Of a stretch of DNA of 64,000 bases, positions 10,284 to 22,484 are shown piece by piece; position 1 is the first letter of the stretch; every line of letters starts with the position of its first letter. The stretch is from Rahnella aceris (GTDB lineage Bacteria; Pseudomonadota; Gammaproteobacteria; Enterobacterales; Enterobacteriaceae). Position numbers and translations under genes: made by a program. The DNA lies in contig NZ_JAADJV010000005.1 of the NCBI RefSeq assembly GCF_011684115.1, forward strand, positions 62,001 to 126,000. Direction: 5' to 3'. Below the pieces are notes generated by a model. The model was not told the origin of the DNA, did not search any database, and saw only the letters and a program-made list of their open reading frames with translations.

Positions 10284-10309
10284 AAAAAAACCCGCCGGAG
10301 CGGGTTTTT
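10284..10309. terminator. Bidirectional terminator between rpiR-type gene and eno
   Basis: AAACCCGC-CGGA-GCGGGTTT is a symmetric GC-rich hairpin with A-runs on the left and T-runs on the right, so it can end transcription from the regulator gene (plus) and from eno (minus). Confidence 0.88.
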
Positions 10310-10332
10310 ATGAAAGCGTTACGGGGCAGTAA

Positions 10333-11661
<1,329 letters not shown>

Positions 11662-11675
11662 CTAAAGCTTCAGAC

Positions 11676-11702
11676 AAGAGATGCGCCAATGGCGCATCTC
11701 TT
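11676..11702. repeat. Perfect 12-bp hairpin between pyrG and eno
   Basis: AAGAGATGCGCC and GGCGCATCTCTT are exact inverted copies separated by AAT. No U-run follows on the minus strand, so it is not a standard terminator for pyrG. It would sit in the pyrG-eno intercistronic RNA, 11 nt after the pyrG stop, and could protect the upstream mRNA's 3' end or mark a processing site. Confidence 0.7.
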
Positions 11703-11712
11703 CCCCGGTATT

Positions 11713-13365
<1,653 letters not shown>

Positions 13366-13404
13366 TTAGGTTTAAAGATGATGGAGTAACCAAGACGGGA
13401 AAAC

Positions 13405-13433
13405 AGTATACCGGAACCTTGTGTGCGCCACAA
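13405..13433 (-). promoter_or_regulatory. Candidate pyrG promoter
   Basis: On the minus strand TTGTGG (13428-13433), a 17-bp spacer and TATACT (13405-13410) make a sigma-70-like promoter, giving a leader of about 50 nt to the pyrG ATG. No attenuator-like hairpin is evident in that leader. Confidence 0.5.
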
Positions 13434-13698
13434 ATAAACGTTTTGCTGTCCATCATCGTTTTCCTTACCGTCAGTTCAGAAGGGTTAACCCTGCCAGCGC
13501 TGTTCTTTCATTCGTTCAAAAACAAACAGTTAGCTTGTAAAAAGTGCTGTGTTGTTCGCATGACGCACTAAAACATCTTAGATTTCAATTTGTTGGACTT
13601 TACTGCTCTCAGATCAGCCGGTTAAGCACTGAATGACATTGAGCTTAACCGTTTCAGCAGATTCAGATCTTGTTTCCGATCAAAGTCGGAGAGCTAAC
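13434..13698. other. Gene-free stretch between pyrG promoter and mazG, with a long palindrome
   Basis: The mazG-pyrG gap (13351-13698) is 348 bp. Apart from the pyrG promoter the clear feature is an inverted repeat at 13619-13651: CGGTTAAGC ... GCTTAACCG with 15 bp between, and the flanking inner bases CTGAATG/CATTGAG also largely pair, so a longer imperfect hairpin forms. No T-run follows on either strand. No convincing ORF. Confidence 0.5.
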
Positions 13699-14502
13699 TC
13701 AGCCTTCCTGCTTTTTCACCTGCTGCCAGGCGTCTTCCATCTGCTCAAGTGTAGCATCTTCCATGTTTAAGCCTTTTCCACGGATAATTTCCTCGACCTG
13801 CCTGAAACGGCGCTCAAACTTGCGGTTGGCCGCCTGCAACGCATCTTCCGCTTTGTGGCCTAAATGGCGGGAAAGATTCACCGTCGCGAACAGCAGGTCG
13901 CCGATTTCCTCGCCGAGCTTTTCTTCATCGATCACTGCCTGACGCGCTTCAAACATCACTTCGTCGATCTCTTCGTAGACTTTGTCGAGCACCGGCCCGA
14001 GTGTGGTCCAGTCGAACCCGACATTCGAACAACGTTTCTGAATTTTGTGTGCTTTCATCAGCGCAGGCAACGCGGAAGGAATGTCATCAAGCGCCGAATG
14101 CAGGGATTTCTCCGCCCGCTCTTGTGCCTTACGCGCTTCCCATTTGACCAGCACATCCTGACTGCTGGCGTCTTTCGACCAGGCCGATTCCTGCCCAAAG
14201 ATTTGCGGATGGCGGCGCTCTAATTTGTCCGAAATAGCATTGCAGATATCGTCAAACTCAAACAGCCCTTGTTCGCTGCCCATCTGCGCGTAAAACACCA
14301 CCTGAAACAGCAGATCACCCAGTTCGTCGCGCACATCGTCGTAATCTTTGCGGGCGATGGCATCCAGCACTTCGTAGGTTTCTTCCAGCGTGTACGGGGC
14401 AATCGTCTCGAAAGTTTGCTCTTTATCCCACGGGCAGCCCGCTTCAGGGTCGCGCAGGGTTTTCATAATGGTGAGCAGGCGTTGTAAAGAAGAGTCGGTC
14501 AT
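13699..14502 (-). CDS. mazG: Nucleoside triphosphate pyrophosphohydrolase
   Basis: MazG hydrolyses NTPs and dNTPs to monophosphates and pyrophosphate, and in E. coli limits the effects of (p)ppGpp. The 267-residue protein holds two tandem MazG domains with the metal-binding acidic motifs: EETYEVLDAI plus DELGDLLFQVVFYAQ in the first, and EEIDEVMFEARQ plus EEIGDLLFATVNLSRHLG in the second. In E. coli the mazEF toxin-antitoxin pair lies between relA and mazG; here only 78 nt and a terminator separate relA and mazG, so mazEF is absent from this locus. Confidence 0.96.
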   Translation of the reverse strand: MTDSSLQRLLTIMKTLRDPEAGCPWDKEQTFETIAPYTLEETYEVLDAIARKDYDDVRDELGDLLFQVVFYAQMGSEQGLFEFDDICNAISDKLERRHPQIFGQESAWSKDASSQDVLVKWEARKAQERAEKSLHSALDDIPSALPALMKAHKIQKRCSNVGFDWTTLGPVLDKVYEEIDEVMFEARQAVIDEEKLGEEIGDLLFATVNLSRHLGHKAEDALQAANRKFERRFRQVEEIIRGKGLNMEDATLEQMEDAWQQVKKQEG

Positions 14503-14547
14503 AGGATCTGTCCGTTTTAAAAGAGATGAGTCAAAAACATAAAAGAA

Positions 14548-14568
14548 AAGGCCCGACTGGCGGGCCTT
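14548..14568 (-). terminator. Terminator after relA
   Basis: AAGGCCCG and CGGGCCTT flank a five-base loop, and on the minus strand the hairpin runs into TTTTCTTTTAT. It lies 12 nt past the relA stop and just ahead of mazG, which therefore needs its own promoter or readthrough. Confidence 0.85.
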
Positions 14569-14580
14569 ATAAGCGTTTGA

Positions 14581-16818
14581 TCAGCTGCCGTGAAGCCGCT
14601 TGGCTTCAATTACATCCGGCAACTGGTTCAGTTTGGCAATCACACGTCCCAGCACCTGCGGGTTGTAGATTTCGATATCCATGTCGATAGTCGCCAGTTG
14701 CTGGCGTGTGTCGCTGCGGCTGGCAACACCGAGTACGTTCACTTTTTCATTGGCAAGAATCGTGGTGATATCACGCAGCAGGCCGCTGCGGTCGTTAGCC
14801 ACCACACGTACCACCAGTGAATACCCGCTGGAGTAACTTTCGCCCCATACGGCATCGACCACACGTTCCGGCGCATTCGAACGTAAATCTTCCAGTTGAT
14901 CACAGTCGGCACGGTGGATGGAAATCCCGCGGCCCTGAGTGATGTAACCGACGATTTCGTCGCCCGGGATCGGCTGACAACAGCGCGCAATGTGGTGCAT
15001 CAGATTACCGACACCTTCAACCACCACGCGGCCATTGTCTTTGGTACGGGTCGGTGGCGGTGTGGTTTTCTGCGTCAGCTGGCGCAAAGCTTCTTTATCC
15101 AGCTCTTCCGCACTCGGCTTTTTCAGCTGCGATTGCAGGAAGTTCACCATCTGATTCAGACGGATATCGCCGTTACCGATTGCGGCCAGCACTTCATCCA
15201 GCGAGTTGACGTTGTAGCGCGGCAGCAGCAGTTTCTCGGCATCTTTGATGCTGATATCCAGTCTGTCCAGCTCGTCATCGAGGATTTGTTTACCGGCAAT
15301 AATGTTCTTATCGCGATCCTGTTTACGGAACCAGTTTTGAATTTTCGAGCGCCCGCGGCTGGTCGTGACGTAACCCAGACTTGGGTTCAGCCAGTCGCGG
15401 CTTGGGTTCGCATGCTTCTGGGTGATGATTTCAATCTGATCGCCCATATGCAGCTGATAGGTGAACGGCACGATGCGGCCGCCAATTTTCGCCCCGATAC
15501 ACCGGTGCCCCACATCACTGTGGATGTGATACGCAAAGTCGAGCGGCGTGGAGCCCATCGGCAGGTCGATCACGTCGCCTTTTGGCGTAAACACGTAGAC
15601 GCGATCGTCGAACACCTGGCTGCGCACTTCGTCGAGCATTTCGCCCGAATCGGCCATTTCTTCCTGCCACGCGATAAGTTTTCGCAGCCAGGCAATACGA
15701 CCTTCGTAGCCCCCGCTGCGGCCACCGACCACAGCGGTGCCTTCTTTGTATTTCCAGTGCGCCGCGACGCCCAGCTCAGCATCTTCATGCATCTGACGCG
15801 TACGGATCTGCACTTCCAGCGTTTTCCCACGCGGCCCCAGCACCACGGTGTGAATCGACTGATAACCGTTCGGTTTCGGGTTGGCGACATAATCGTCGAA
15901 CTCATCCGGCAGATGGCGGAAATGAGTGTGCACAATCCCTAATGCGGCGTAACAATCCTGTAAACGCTCCACCACAATACGCACGGCACGCACGTCGAAG
16001 AGTTCGTCGAAGGACAGGGATTTCTTCTGCATCTTGCGCCAGATGCTGTAGATATGCTTGGGACGGCCGTAAACATCAACTTTGATGCCCTCTTCGGCCA
16101 TCGCATTTTTAACGGTCGAGACAAAATCGTCGATGTACTGCTCACGGTCGATACGGCGTTCATGCAACAGTTTGGCAATGCGTTTGTATTCGTCAGGATG
16201 CAGATAACGGAAGCAGAAATCTTCCAGCTCCCATTTCAACTGGCCGATACCCAGACGGTTAGCCAGCGGCGCATAAATATTGGTACATTCTTTGGCCGCC
16301 AGTACGCGCTCTTCTTCCGGCGCATCTTTCACTTCGCGCAGATGAGCGATACGTTCAGCCAGTTTCAGCACCACGCAGCGGAAATCTTCCACCATCGCCA
16401 GCAGCATGCGGCGGACGTTGTCCACCTGCTCGGAAGCCATGGAATCGTTTTGCGTGGCTTTCAGCTGGCGGATGGCATCCATATCACGCACGCCATGTAC
16501 CAGATCAGTAATGGCTTTACCGAACTGTTGGGTCAGGGTGTCTTCATCAATGATGCCGTCATCAACCAGCGGAAACAGCAGCGCCGCGCGCATACTGTCG
16601 TTATCCATGCTGAGGGTCGAGAGGATTTCAACCATCTCCAGACCGCGCCATAGCAGCAGCGAGGCGTCAGGATGGCCCTGCGTTTGTTGCTCGCAGTAGC
16701 GCCAGGTTTCGGCTAAACGCTCACATGATTGCTGGCTGGACAGTCCTAAACTATTGATCCAGTCGTCGAGCGCGAACTCGCCAGCCGTGTTCAGATGTGC
16801 ACTTCTTACCGCAACCAT
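14581..16818 (-). CDS. relA: GTP pyrophosphokinase, (p)ppGpp synthetase I
   Basis: RelA makes (p)ppGpp on ribosomes stalled by uncharged tRNA (stringent response). The 745-residue protein has the degenerate N-terminal HD domain (LLFPLVDDGIIDEDT, lacking the HD pair, so hydrolase-inactive as in RelA rather than SpoT), the synthetase domain (YGRPKHIYSIWRKM; KPNGYQSIHTVVLGP), a TGS domain (VYVFTPKGDVIDLPMGSTP), and a C-terminal ACT domain (LVVRVVANDRSGLLRDITTI). Start MVAVRSAHLN agrees with E. coli. It begins 9 nt after rlmD on the same strand and probably shares its transcript. Confidence 0.98.
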   Translation of the reverse strand: MVAVRSAHLNTAGEFALDDWINSLGLSSQQSCERLAETWRYCEQQTQGHPDASLLLWRGLEMVEILSTLSMDNDSMRAALLFPLVDDGIIDEDTLTQQFGKAITDLVHGVRDMDAIRQLKATQNDSMASEQVDNVRRMLLAMVEDFRCVVLKLAERIAHLREVKDAPEEERVLAAKECTNIYAPLANRLGIGQLKWELEDFCFRYLHPDEYKRIAKLLHERRIDREQYIDDFVSTVKNAMAEEGIKVDVYGRPKHIYSIWRKMQKKSLSFDELFDVRAVRIVVERLQDCYAALGIVHTHFRHLPDEFDDYVANPKPNGYQSIHTVVLGPRGKTLEVQIRTRQMHEDAELGVAAHWKYKEGTAVVGGRSGGYEGRIAWLRKLIAWQEEMADSGEMLDEVRSQVFDDRVYVFTPKGDVIDLPMGSTPLDFAYHIHSDVGHRCIGAKIGGRIVPFTYQLHMGDQIEIITQKHANPSRDWLNPSLGYVTTSRGRSKIQNWFRKQDRDKNIIAGKQILDDELDRLDISIKDAEKLLLPRYNVNSLDEVLAAIGNGDIRLNQMVNFLQSQLKKPSAEELDKEALRQLTQKTTPPPTRTKDNGRVVVEGVGNLMHHIARCCQPIPGDEIVGYITQGRGISIHRADCDQLEDLRSNAPERVVDAVWGESYSSGYSLVVRVVANDRSGLLRDITTILANEKVNVLGVASRSDTRQQLATIDMDIEIYNPQVLGRVIAKLNQLPDVIEAKRLHGS

Positions 16819-16827
16819 ACCCTCTCC

Positions 16828-18198
16828 CTACGTTTCTGACACAACACCTGTGTCAGACGGGTTGATAAACAGAGCCATCGATTCAAGGTGACCGGTGTGC
16901 GGGAACATATCCAGCATACGCACCCCGGCCAAACGATAACCCGCCTCCAACAAAATTTTACTGTCCCGCGCCAATGTTGTGGGGTTGCATGACACATACA
17001 CCACACGCGCCGGGGCAAGCTTAACAATATGCGTCATCACGCCAGCAGCGCCACCCCGGGCCGGGTCCAGCAAGATTTTATTGAAACCTTGTGCCGCCCA
17101 GGGTTGTTTACTGACATCATCTTCCAGATTCTCATGGAAGAAGGACACATTCTCTAATCCATTATTCCGGGCATTATCTTGCCCATTCGCCACCAGTGTA
17201 GCAACACCTTCGACGCCGACAACCTGGTTAGCTCTTTTTGCCAGCGGAAGGGTAAAATTCCCCATCCCGCAGAACAAATCCAGCACGCGATCTTCCGGCG
17301 TCAGTTCCAGCCAGTCCAGGGCCTGCGCCACCATTTGCTGGTTAACGGCGTCATTCACCTGAATAAAATCGCGCGGGCCAAATTTCAGATTCAAACCATC
17401 AATCTGATAATAAGGGGGTTCGCCGCACAAAGGCTCCAGAGTCTCGCTGTCAGGCGCCAGAAAAATCGTTAACTGATGTTGCGCCGCAAACGCCGTCAGG
17501 CGCGCACGATCGGCTTCACTGAGCGGATCAAGATGACGCAGCACCAACAGCGGGCCGTTATCCGCCAGCACCATTTCCAGATGCCCGAGGCGTTTCGCCG
17601 CCGATAATGACGACAAACATTCCTGCACCGGCACCAGCAGTTGCTCCAGCTCAGGCCGCAGCACCGGGCAACGGGTAATCGCCACCAGATCGTTGGAGCC
17701 TTCCTGACGGAACCCCATCACCAGCGGGCCGCTGACGGCACCGGCTTTACGCCCCGGTTTAACGCCCGCAATTTGCAATCCCAGACGCGCACGACGGCGG
17801 TAACCGTATTGCGGACCGGCAATCACTGGCAGCGGATCCGCCAGAATACCGGTTTCGCGGGAAATCAGGCGTAATAACGCCGCTGATTTACTGCGCTGTT
17901 GCAGTGCCTCGCTGGCGTGCTGCTGTTGACACCCGCCGCAAGTGGAATAGTGCGGACACAGCGGTTTTACCCGATCGTCGCTGGTGGTCAGCAAACGCTT
18001 CAGCTTACCTTTGGCGTACTTGCTTTTATCTTCTGTTAAAGTGACTTCGGCCTGTTCGCCGGGCAGTAAACCACTGACAAATACGGCTTTGCCATTGTGG
18101 CGTGCCACACCTTGCCCGAAAGTATCAAGGTCGGTGGCGGTCACAGTTATCGTTTGCCGGGTCGTCACGCGACGGTTCGGAGAGTAGAATTGAGCCAT
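16828..18198 (-). CDS. rlmD: 23S rRNA (uracil-1939-C5)-methyltransferase
   Basis: RlmD (RumA) methylates U1939 of 23S rRNA using SAM. The 456-residue protein has an N-terminal TRAM domain (about 15-70), the 4Fe-4S cysteines in [14 protein letters not shown], the SAM-binding motif [25 protein letters not shown], and the catalytic-cysteine motif [12 protein letters not shown]. It is slightly longer than the 433-residue E. coli protein, with extra residues at the C terminus ([12 protein letters not shown]). It is divergent from barA, with 63 bp between the starts. Confidence 0.97.
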   Translation of the reverse strand: MAQFYSPNRRVTTRQTITVTATDLDTFGQGVARHNGKAVFVSGLLPGEQAEVTLTEDKSKYAKGKLKRLLTTSDDRVKPLCPHYSTCGGCQQQHASEALQQRSKSAALLRLISRETGILADPLPVIAGPQYGYRRRARLGLQIAGVKPGRKAGAVSGPLVMGFRQEGSNDLVAITRCPVLRPELEQLLVPVQECLSSLSAAKRLGHLEMVLADNGPLLVLRHLDPLSEADRARLTAFAAQHQLTIFLAPDSETLEPLCGEPPYYQIDGLNLKFGPRDFIQVNDAVNQQMVAQALDWLELTPEDRVLDLFCGMGNFTLPLAKRANQVVGVEGVATLVANGQDNARNNGLENVSFFHENLEDDVSKQPWAAQGFNKILLDPARGGAAGVMTHIVKLAPARVVYVSCNPTTLARDSKILLEAGYRLAGVRMLDMFPHTGHLESMALFINPSDTGVVSET

Positions 18199-18261
18199 TA
18201 TTGTCGATTACACGCTGGTTTATTAAGCTTACTTTAGCTAATTCTCCCACATTGGAACCTC

Positions 18262-21012
18262 ATGACCAAATATAGCCTTCGCGCACGGATGATGATCCTG
18301 ATTCTGGCACCGACATTAATGATCGGTTTGCTGCTCAGCACCTTCTTTGTGGTGCACCGCTACAACGAGTTGCAGAACCAGCTGACAGAAGCCGGAGCCA
18401 GTATTATCGAGCCTCTGGCAGTCGCAAGCGAATATGGCATGACGTTCCGGGAACGCGAACCGGTGAAACGGCTGATCAGCCGTCTGCACCGTAATCACTC
18501 TGATATTGTACGCAGCATCAGTGTGTTTGATGGCGAGAACAAACTGTTTGCCAGTTCGACCAGCCAGCATGACGACAGTCCGTTGCAGGTAAAACGCATC
18601 GAAGACATTCCGCGCGAGCTGACGAAAACCCGTTCCGGCGATGTGCTGATCCTGCGCACGCCCATTCAGGCTGAAAACCATACGGAAGCGGATGACGAAA
18701 CCTTCAGTGCCTCGCCGGACAACCGGCTGGGTTATATCGCCATTGAACTGGATTTACGTTCGGTAAAACTGGCGCAATATCAGGAAGCGTTCGTATCCAC
18801 CATGCTGTTATTGCTGTGTCTGGGTATCGCCACGCTGTTCGCTTACCGCCTGATGCGCGACGTGACAGGACCGATCCGTAACATGGTGAATACCGTTGAC
18901 CGCATCCGCCGCGGGCAGCTCGACAGCCGCGTGGAAGGCAACATGCCGGGCGAACTGAGCATGCTGAAAAACGGCATTAACTCGATGGCGATGTCGCTGA
19001 CGGCCTACCACGAAGAAGTGCAGCAGAATATCGATCAGGCAACGTCAGACCTGCGCGAAACGCTGGAGCAGATGGAAATCCAAAACGTCGAGCTGGATCT
19101 GGCGAAGAAACGTGCCCAGGAAGCGGCGCGTATCAAATCTGAATTCCTGGCGAACATGTCCCACGAGCTGCGAACACCGCTCAACGGCGTGATCGGCTTT
19201 ACCCGCCAGACACTGAAAACACCGCTTTCGCCAACGCAGGCGGACTATCTGCAAACCATTGAGCGCTCCGCGAATCACCTGTTAACCATCATTAATGACG
19301 TGCTGGATTTCTCCAAGCTGGAAGCTGGCAAACTGGTGCTCGAGCATATTCCGTTCTCGCTGCGTGAAATGCTCGATGAAGTGGTTATTTTGCTGGCGCA
19401 CACCGCGCATGATAAAGGTCTGGAACTGACGCTGAACGTCCACAACAACGTGCCGGAAAACGTGCTGGGCGATCCGATGCGCATGCAGCAAGTGGTGACT
19501 AACTTGCTGGGAAATGCGATTAAATTTACTGAAACCGGCAACATCGATATCAATGTCGAGCTGCGTTCGCAGAACAATTTGCAGGTGGAACTGGAAGTGC
19601 AGATCCACGATACCGGCATCGGGATTTCCGAACGTCAGCAGTCGCAATTGTTCCAGGCTTTCCGTCAGGCTGATGCCAGCATTTCGCGCCGACATGGCGG
19701 CACCGGATTAGGGCTGGTGATCACCCAGCGTCTGGTGAAAGAAATGGGCGGAGACATCAGTTTCTACAGCCAGCTGAACCGCGGTTCGACCTTCTGGTTC
19801 CACGTCACGCTCGAGCTGAATGAAAACCGTCATATTACGCCGGTTTCCATGAATCATCTTGAAGGCAAACGTCTGGCCTATGTTGAAGCCAATCCGGCGG
19901 CGGCGAAAGCCACGATGGAAATCCTGCAGGCCACACCGCTGGATATCACACATCGCACCACGCTGGCTGCGCTTCCTGAGCCATGGTACGACATCATGTT
20001 GTGCAGCATTCCGGTCAAACCGGATCAGGTTCTGGCGGACTACGAGGGTAAATTGCAGAAAGTGCTGGGCATGACACAGCACCTTCTGCTGGCGCTGCCG
20101 AGTCAGTTCCAGGTGGATGCCGAAGAATTGAAAAGGCGTGGCGTTCAGGCCTGTCTGATTAAACCGATGTCGAGTATCCGCCTGCTGCCGCTGTTGTTAC
20201 ATGAACAACAGGCTTCCGTCAGGGTGATCGGTAACGACGAAGATAAAACCTCGCGTCTGCCGCTGACCGCCATGGCGGTGGATGACAATCCGGCAAACCT
20301 CAAACTGATTGGCGCCTTGCTGGAAGAACTGGTGGAAACCACCGTGCTTTGTCACAGCGGTGAAGAAGCCATCGATGTCGCACGTCATACCGATCTGGAT
20401 ATTATTCTGATGGATATTCAGATGCCCGATATCGACGGCATTCGCGCCAGCGAAATCATCCACCAGATGGCGCGCCATGCCAAAACGCCGGTGGTGGCCG
20501 TCACCGCCCACTCGCTGAGCGGCGAGCGTGAACAGTTACTGAAACTGGGGATGGACGATTACCTGTCTAAACCCATTGATGAAAGCATGCTGAAAAATGT
20601 TCTGTCGCGCCATCATCAGCATCAGACACAGCTGGATTCACCGTTGCAGGCCAGCGAGTCACTCGCGCCGATCAGCACACTCGACTGGCAACTGGCACTG
20701 AGTCAGTCAGCCAATAAAGTCGCGCTGGCGCAGGATTTGCTGCAAATGCTGGTGGAGTTTCTGCCGCAGGTGGCAGAACGGGTGGAAGCCGTCACGCGTG
20801 GCGAACCGGACGACGATATTCTGGCGCTGATCCACAAGCTTCATGGCAGTTGCAGCTACAGCGGCGTACCGCGTCTGAAACGACTGTGTTTCTACATTGA
20901 ACAACAGCTTCGTCAGGGCGTCAGCGTGGAAACGCTGGAACCGGAATGGTTTGAACTGCTTGATGAAATTGACAACGTGAAGCGCGCAGCAGTGGCGTAT
21001 TTACCGAGGTAG
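18262..21012 (+). CDS. barA: Hybrid sensor histidine kinase BarA
   Basis: BarA phosphorylates the response regulator UvrY, which drives CsrB/C small RNAs; short-chain carboxylates are a known stimulus. The 916-residue inner-membrane protein has TM1 at about 8-31, a periplasmic loop, TM2 at about 178-198, a HAMP linker, a HisKA domain with His301 in [12 protein letters not shown], a HATPase domain ([10 protein letters not shown]), a receiver with Asp718 in [11 protein letters not shown], and a C-terminal HPt domain with His861 in [10 protein letters not shown]. All phosphorelay residues are present. uvrY is not in this window. Confidence 0.98.
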   Translation: MTKYSLRARMMILILAPTLMIGLLLSTFFVVHRYNELQNQLTEAGASIIEPLAVASEYGMTFREREPVKRLISRLHRNHSDIVRSISVFDGENKLFASSTSQHDDSPLQVKRIEDIPRELTKTRSGDVLILRTPIQAENHTEADDETFSASPDNRLGYIAIELDLRSVKLAQYQEAFVSTMLLLLCLGIATLFAYRLMRDVTGPIRNMVNTVDRIRRGQLDSRVEGNMPGELSMLKNGINSMAMSLTAYHEEVQQNIDQATSDLRETLEQMEIQNVELDLAKKRAQEAARIKSEFLANMSHELRTPLNGVIGFTRQTLKTPLSPTQADYLQTIERSANHLLTIINDVLDFSKLEAGKLVLEHIPFSLREMLDEVVILLAHTAHDKGLELTLNVHNNVPENVLGDPMRMQQVVTNLLGNAIKFTETGNIDINVELRSQNNLQVELEVQIHDTGIGISERQQSQLFQAFRQADASISRRHGGTGLGLVITQRLVKEMGGDISFYSQLNRGSTFWFHVTLELNENRHITPVSMNHLEGKRLAYVEANPAAAKATMEILQATPLDITHRTTLAALPEPWYDIMLCSIPVKPDQVLADYEGKLQKVLGMTQHLLLALPSQFQVDAEELKRRGVQACLIKPMSSIRLLPLLLHEQQASVRVIGNDEDKTSRLPLTAMAVDDNPANLKLIGALLEELVETTVLCHSGEEAIDVARHTDLDIILMDIQMPDIDGIRASEIIHQMARHAKTPVVAVTAHSLSGEREQLLKLGMDDYLSKPIDESMLKNVLSRHHQHQTQLDSPLQASESLAPISTLDWQLALSQSANKVALAQDLLQMLVEFLPQVAERVEAVTRGEPDDDILALIHKLHGSCSYSGVPRLKRLCFYIEQQLRQGVSVETLEPEWFELLDEIDNVKRAAVAYLPR

Positions 21013-21026
21013 TCATTAAAAAGATT

Positions 21027-21052
21027 AACGCCCGGCATCGTCCGGGCGTTTT
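21027..21052. terminator. Bidirectional terminator between barA and the DSD1-like gene
   Basis: AACGCCCGG and CCGGGCGTT pair around a six-base loop and are followed by TTTT on the plus strand and by TTTTT on the minus strand a few bases on. It serves the convergent genes on either side. Confidence 0.82.
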
Positions 21053-21059
21053 CGTGTCG

Positions 21060-22367
21060 TCAGAACCAGGTCGTCACCGCGCCGGTCACATCCCACTGTT
21101 CATTCACCAGCAACAACTGACGCCATTTGTCGAACGTCAGGCACGGATGACAGATATCAAACACCAGCATGTCGCCGACTTTCAAATCCGCATCTTCCGG
21201 GATCGACATAAACGCATGCTGATCCATCATCGCGAATACTTTCCAGTCGTCAGGCGCGGGCACCACCGTGGTGTATCCGGCCTGTGTGGCGCTGCGCGGA
21301 CGAAAATGTCCGGCCGCTTTCGGGTATCCGGCATCATAACCGGCATCACGTTTGCCGAACGCAATAATGGCCCTGCCCGGTTCCGGCAACGACTGCACGG
21401 CTGCCCAGACCTGCAACGCTGGCTGTAAACTGCTGTTCATTTCACGCGCCACCGGATTGCTGGTTTGCATGCGTTCCAGCGCCGCCTGATACGCGCCAAC
21501 GTCGTGTGTCACGTAACAACCGGAACGCAGAATGATATCCAGCACGTAGCGTTTTTCTGCATCAAGATGGGTTTCTTCCCGCGTCAGTTCCTCGGCAACC
21601 ACATCGAACCAGGCGGAACCTGCACCGGTCAAAATCACCTGGGGTTCAGCAAATTCTCCGGCCTGCGCCAGCGCTTCGGTACGTGTCATCACGTGACGCA
21701 GGAAACGGCGGATCACCGCTTCATCATTGCTCACGCCTTCATAAAGCTCGACGCCGACCAGCGCCAGTGACTGCGGCCAGCGCTTCACCGCCGCCAGTAC
21801 GTCGGCTTCCTGTTGTTCGGTGCGAATACCGGTGCGCCCGCCCGTTATGCCGTACTCAAACATCACCCGCAGTTTCTGCCGCTGGCTGGCAAAATAGTGC
21901 CCGAGCGCATCGGCGTTCTCAGCAGAATCAACGATGCAGGTAAAATCAAATGCCGGGTCATCACGCAGCAACCCGGCAATGATTGCCATGTTGCCTTTCC
22001 CCACCAGCTGATTCGCCATGATCACTTTGCGCACACCGTGCCGGAACGCGGCATAAACCTGCGGTGCCGTTGCCAGCGTGATGCCCCATGCGCCGAATTC
22101 CAGCTGCATCTGATATAACTCAGGGCTCATGGTGGTTTTGCCGTGCGGTGCCAGTTTGAGCTGATAACGCTGGATAAATTCACGCATCCAGGAAAGGTTG
22201 TGTTCGATTCTCTCTTCGAGCAGCACCGCCACCGGCAGGCTGACGTCTTCACGCAGGATATTCCAGCCCTGTTCACGGATATCGCGCATGCGCGCACCGT
22301 CATTCAGCGGCCCCAGCCCTTTCGTTTGCGTATTAACCGGCTGCTGTGAAAAATCGATCTCTGACAT
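21060..22367 (-). CDS. PLP-dependent amino acid deaminase, DSD1 / D-serine dehydratase-like family
   Basis: A 435-residue cytosolic enzyme of the fold-type III (alanine racemase-like) family. The N-terminal barrel has the PLP-lysine region LAPHGKTTMSPEL; the C-terminal D-serine dehydratase-like domain has the metal-binding H-x-C in FDICHPCLTFD, which in studied members binds zinc. Members act as D-serine, D-threonine or 3-hydroxyaspartate dehydratases/deaminases; the substrate cannot be told here. It is a single gene between barA and the gar operon, with a hairpin on each side. E. coli lacks this gene at the barA locus. Confidence 0.85.
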   Translation of the reverse strand: MSEIDFSQQPVNTQTKGLGPLNDGARMRDIREQGWNILREDVSLPVAVLLEERIEHNLSWMREFIQRYQLKLAPHGKTTMSPELYQMQLEFGAWGITLATAPQVYAAFRHGVRKVIMANQLVGKGNMAIIAGLLRDDPAFDFTCIVDSAENADALGHYFASQRQKLRVMFEYGITGGRTGIRTEQQEADVLAAVKRWPQSLALVGVELYEGVSNDEAVIRRFLRHVMTRTEALAQAGEFAEPQVILTGAGSAWFDVVAEELTREETHLDAEKRYVLDIILRSGCYVTHDVGAYQAALERMQTSNPVAREMNSSLQPALQVWAAVQSLPEPGRAIIAFGKRDAGYDAGYPKAAGHFRPRSATQAGYTTVVPAPDDWKVFAMMDQHAFMSIPEDADLKVGDMLVFDICHPCLTFDKWRQLLLVNEQWDVTGAVTTWF

Positions 22368-22429
22368 ACGTGTTTTCTCATTGGCGAATGTCTTTAAAAC
22401 CTAACGTAAAACCGAGGGAAATAAAATAC

Positions 22430-22466
22430 AAAAACCGGCGCAGGCTGGGCCTGAACACCGGTTTTA
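22430..22466 (-). terminator. Terminator of the gar operon
   Basis: AAAACCGG ... CCGGTTTT enclose a second stem (CAGGC-TGG-GCCTG). On the minus strand the hairpin is followed by TTTTTGTATTTTATTT, 20-odd nt past the garK stop. Confidence 0.8.
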
Positions 22467-22484
22467 TATCCTGAGTGCTGTCGG

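Noticed and set aside
14896..15942. 348-codon open frame antisense to relA
   Set aside because: Shadow of the relA synthetase region; no domain and no start signal.
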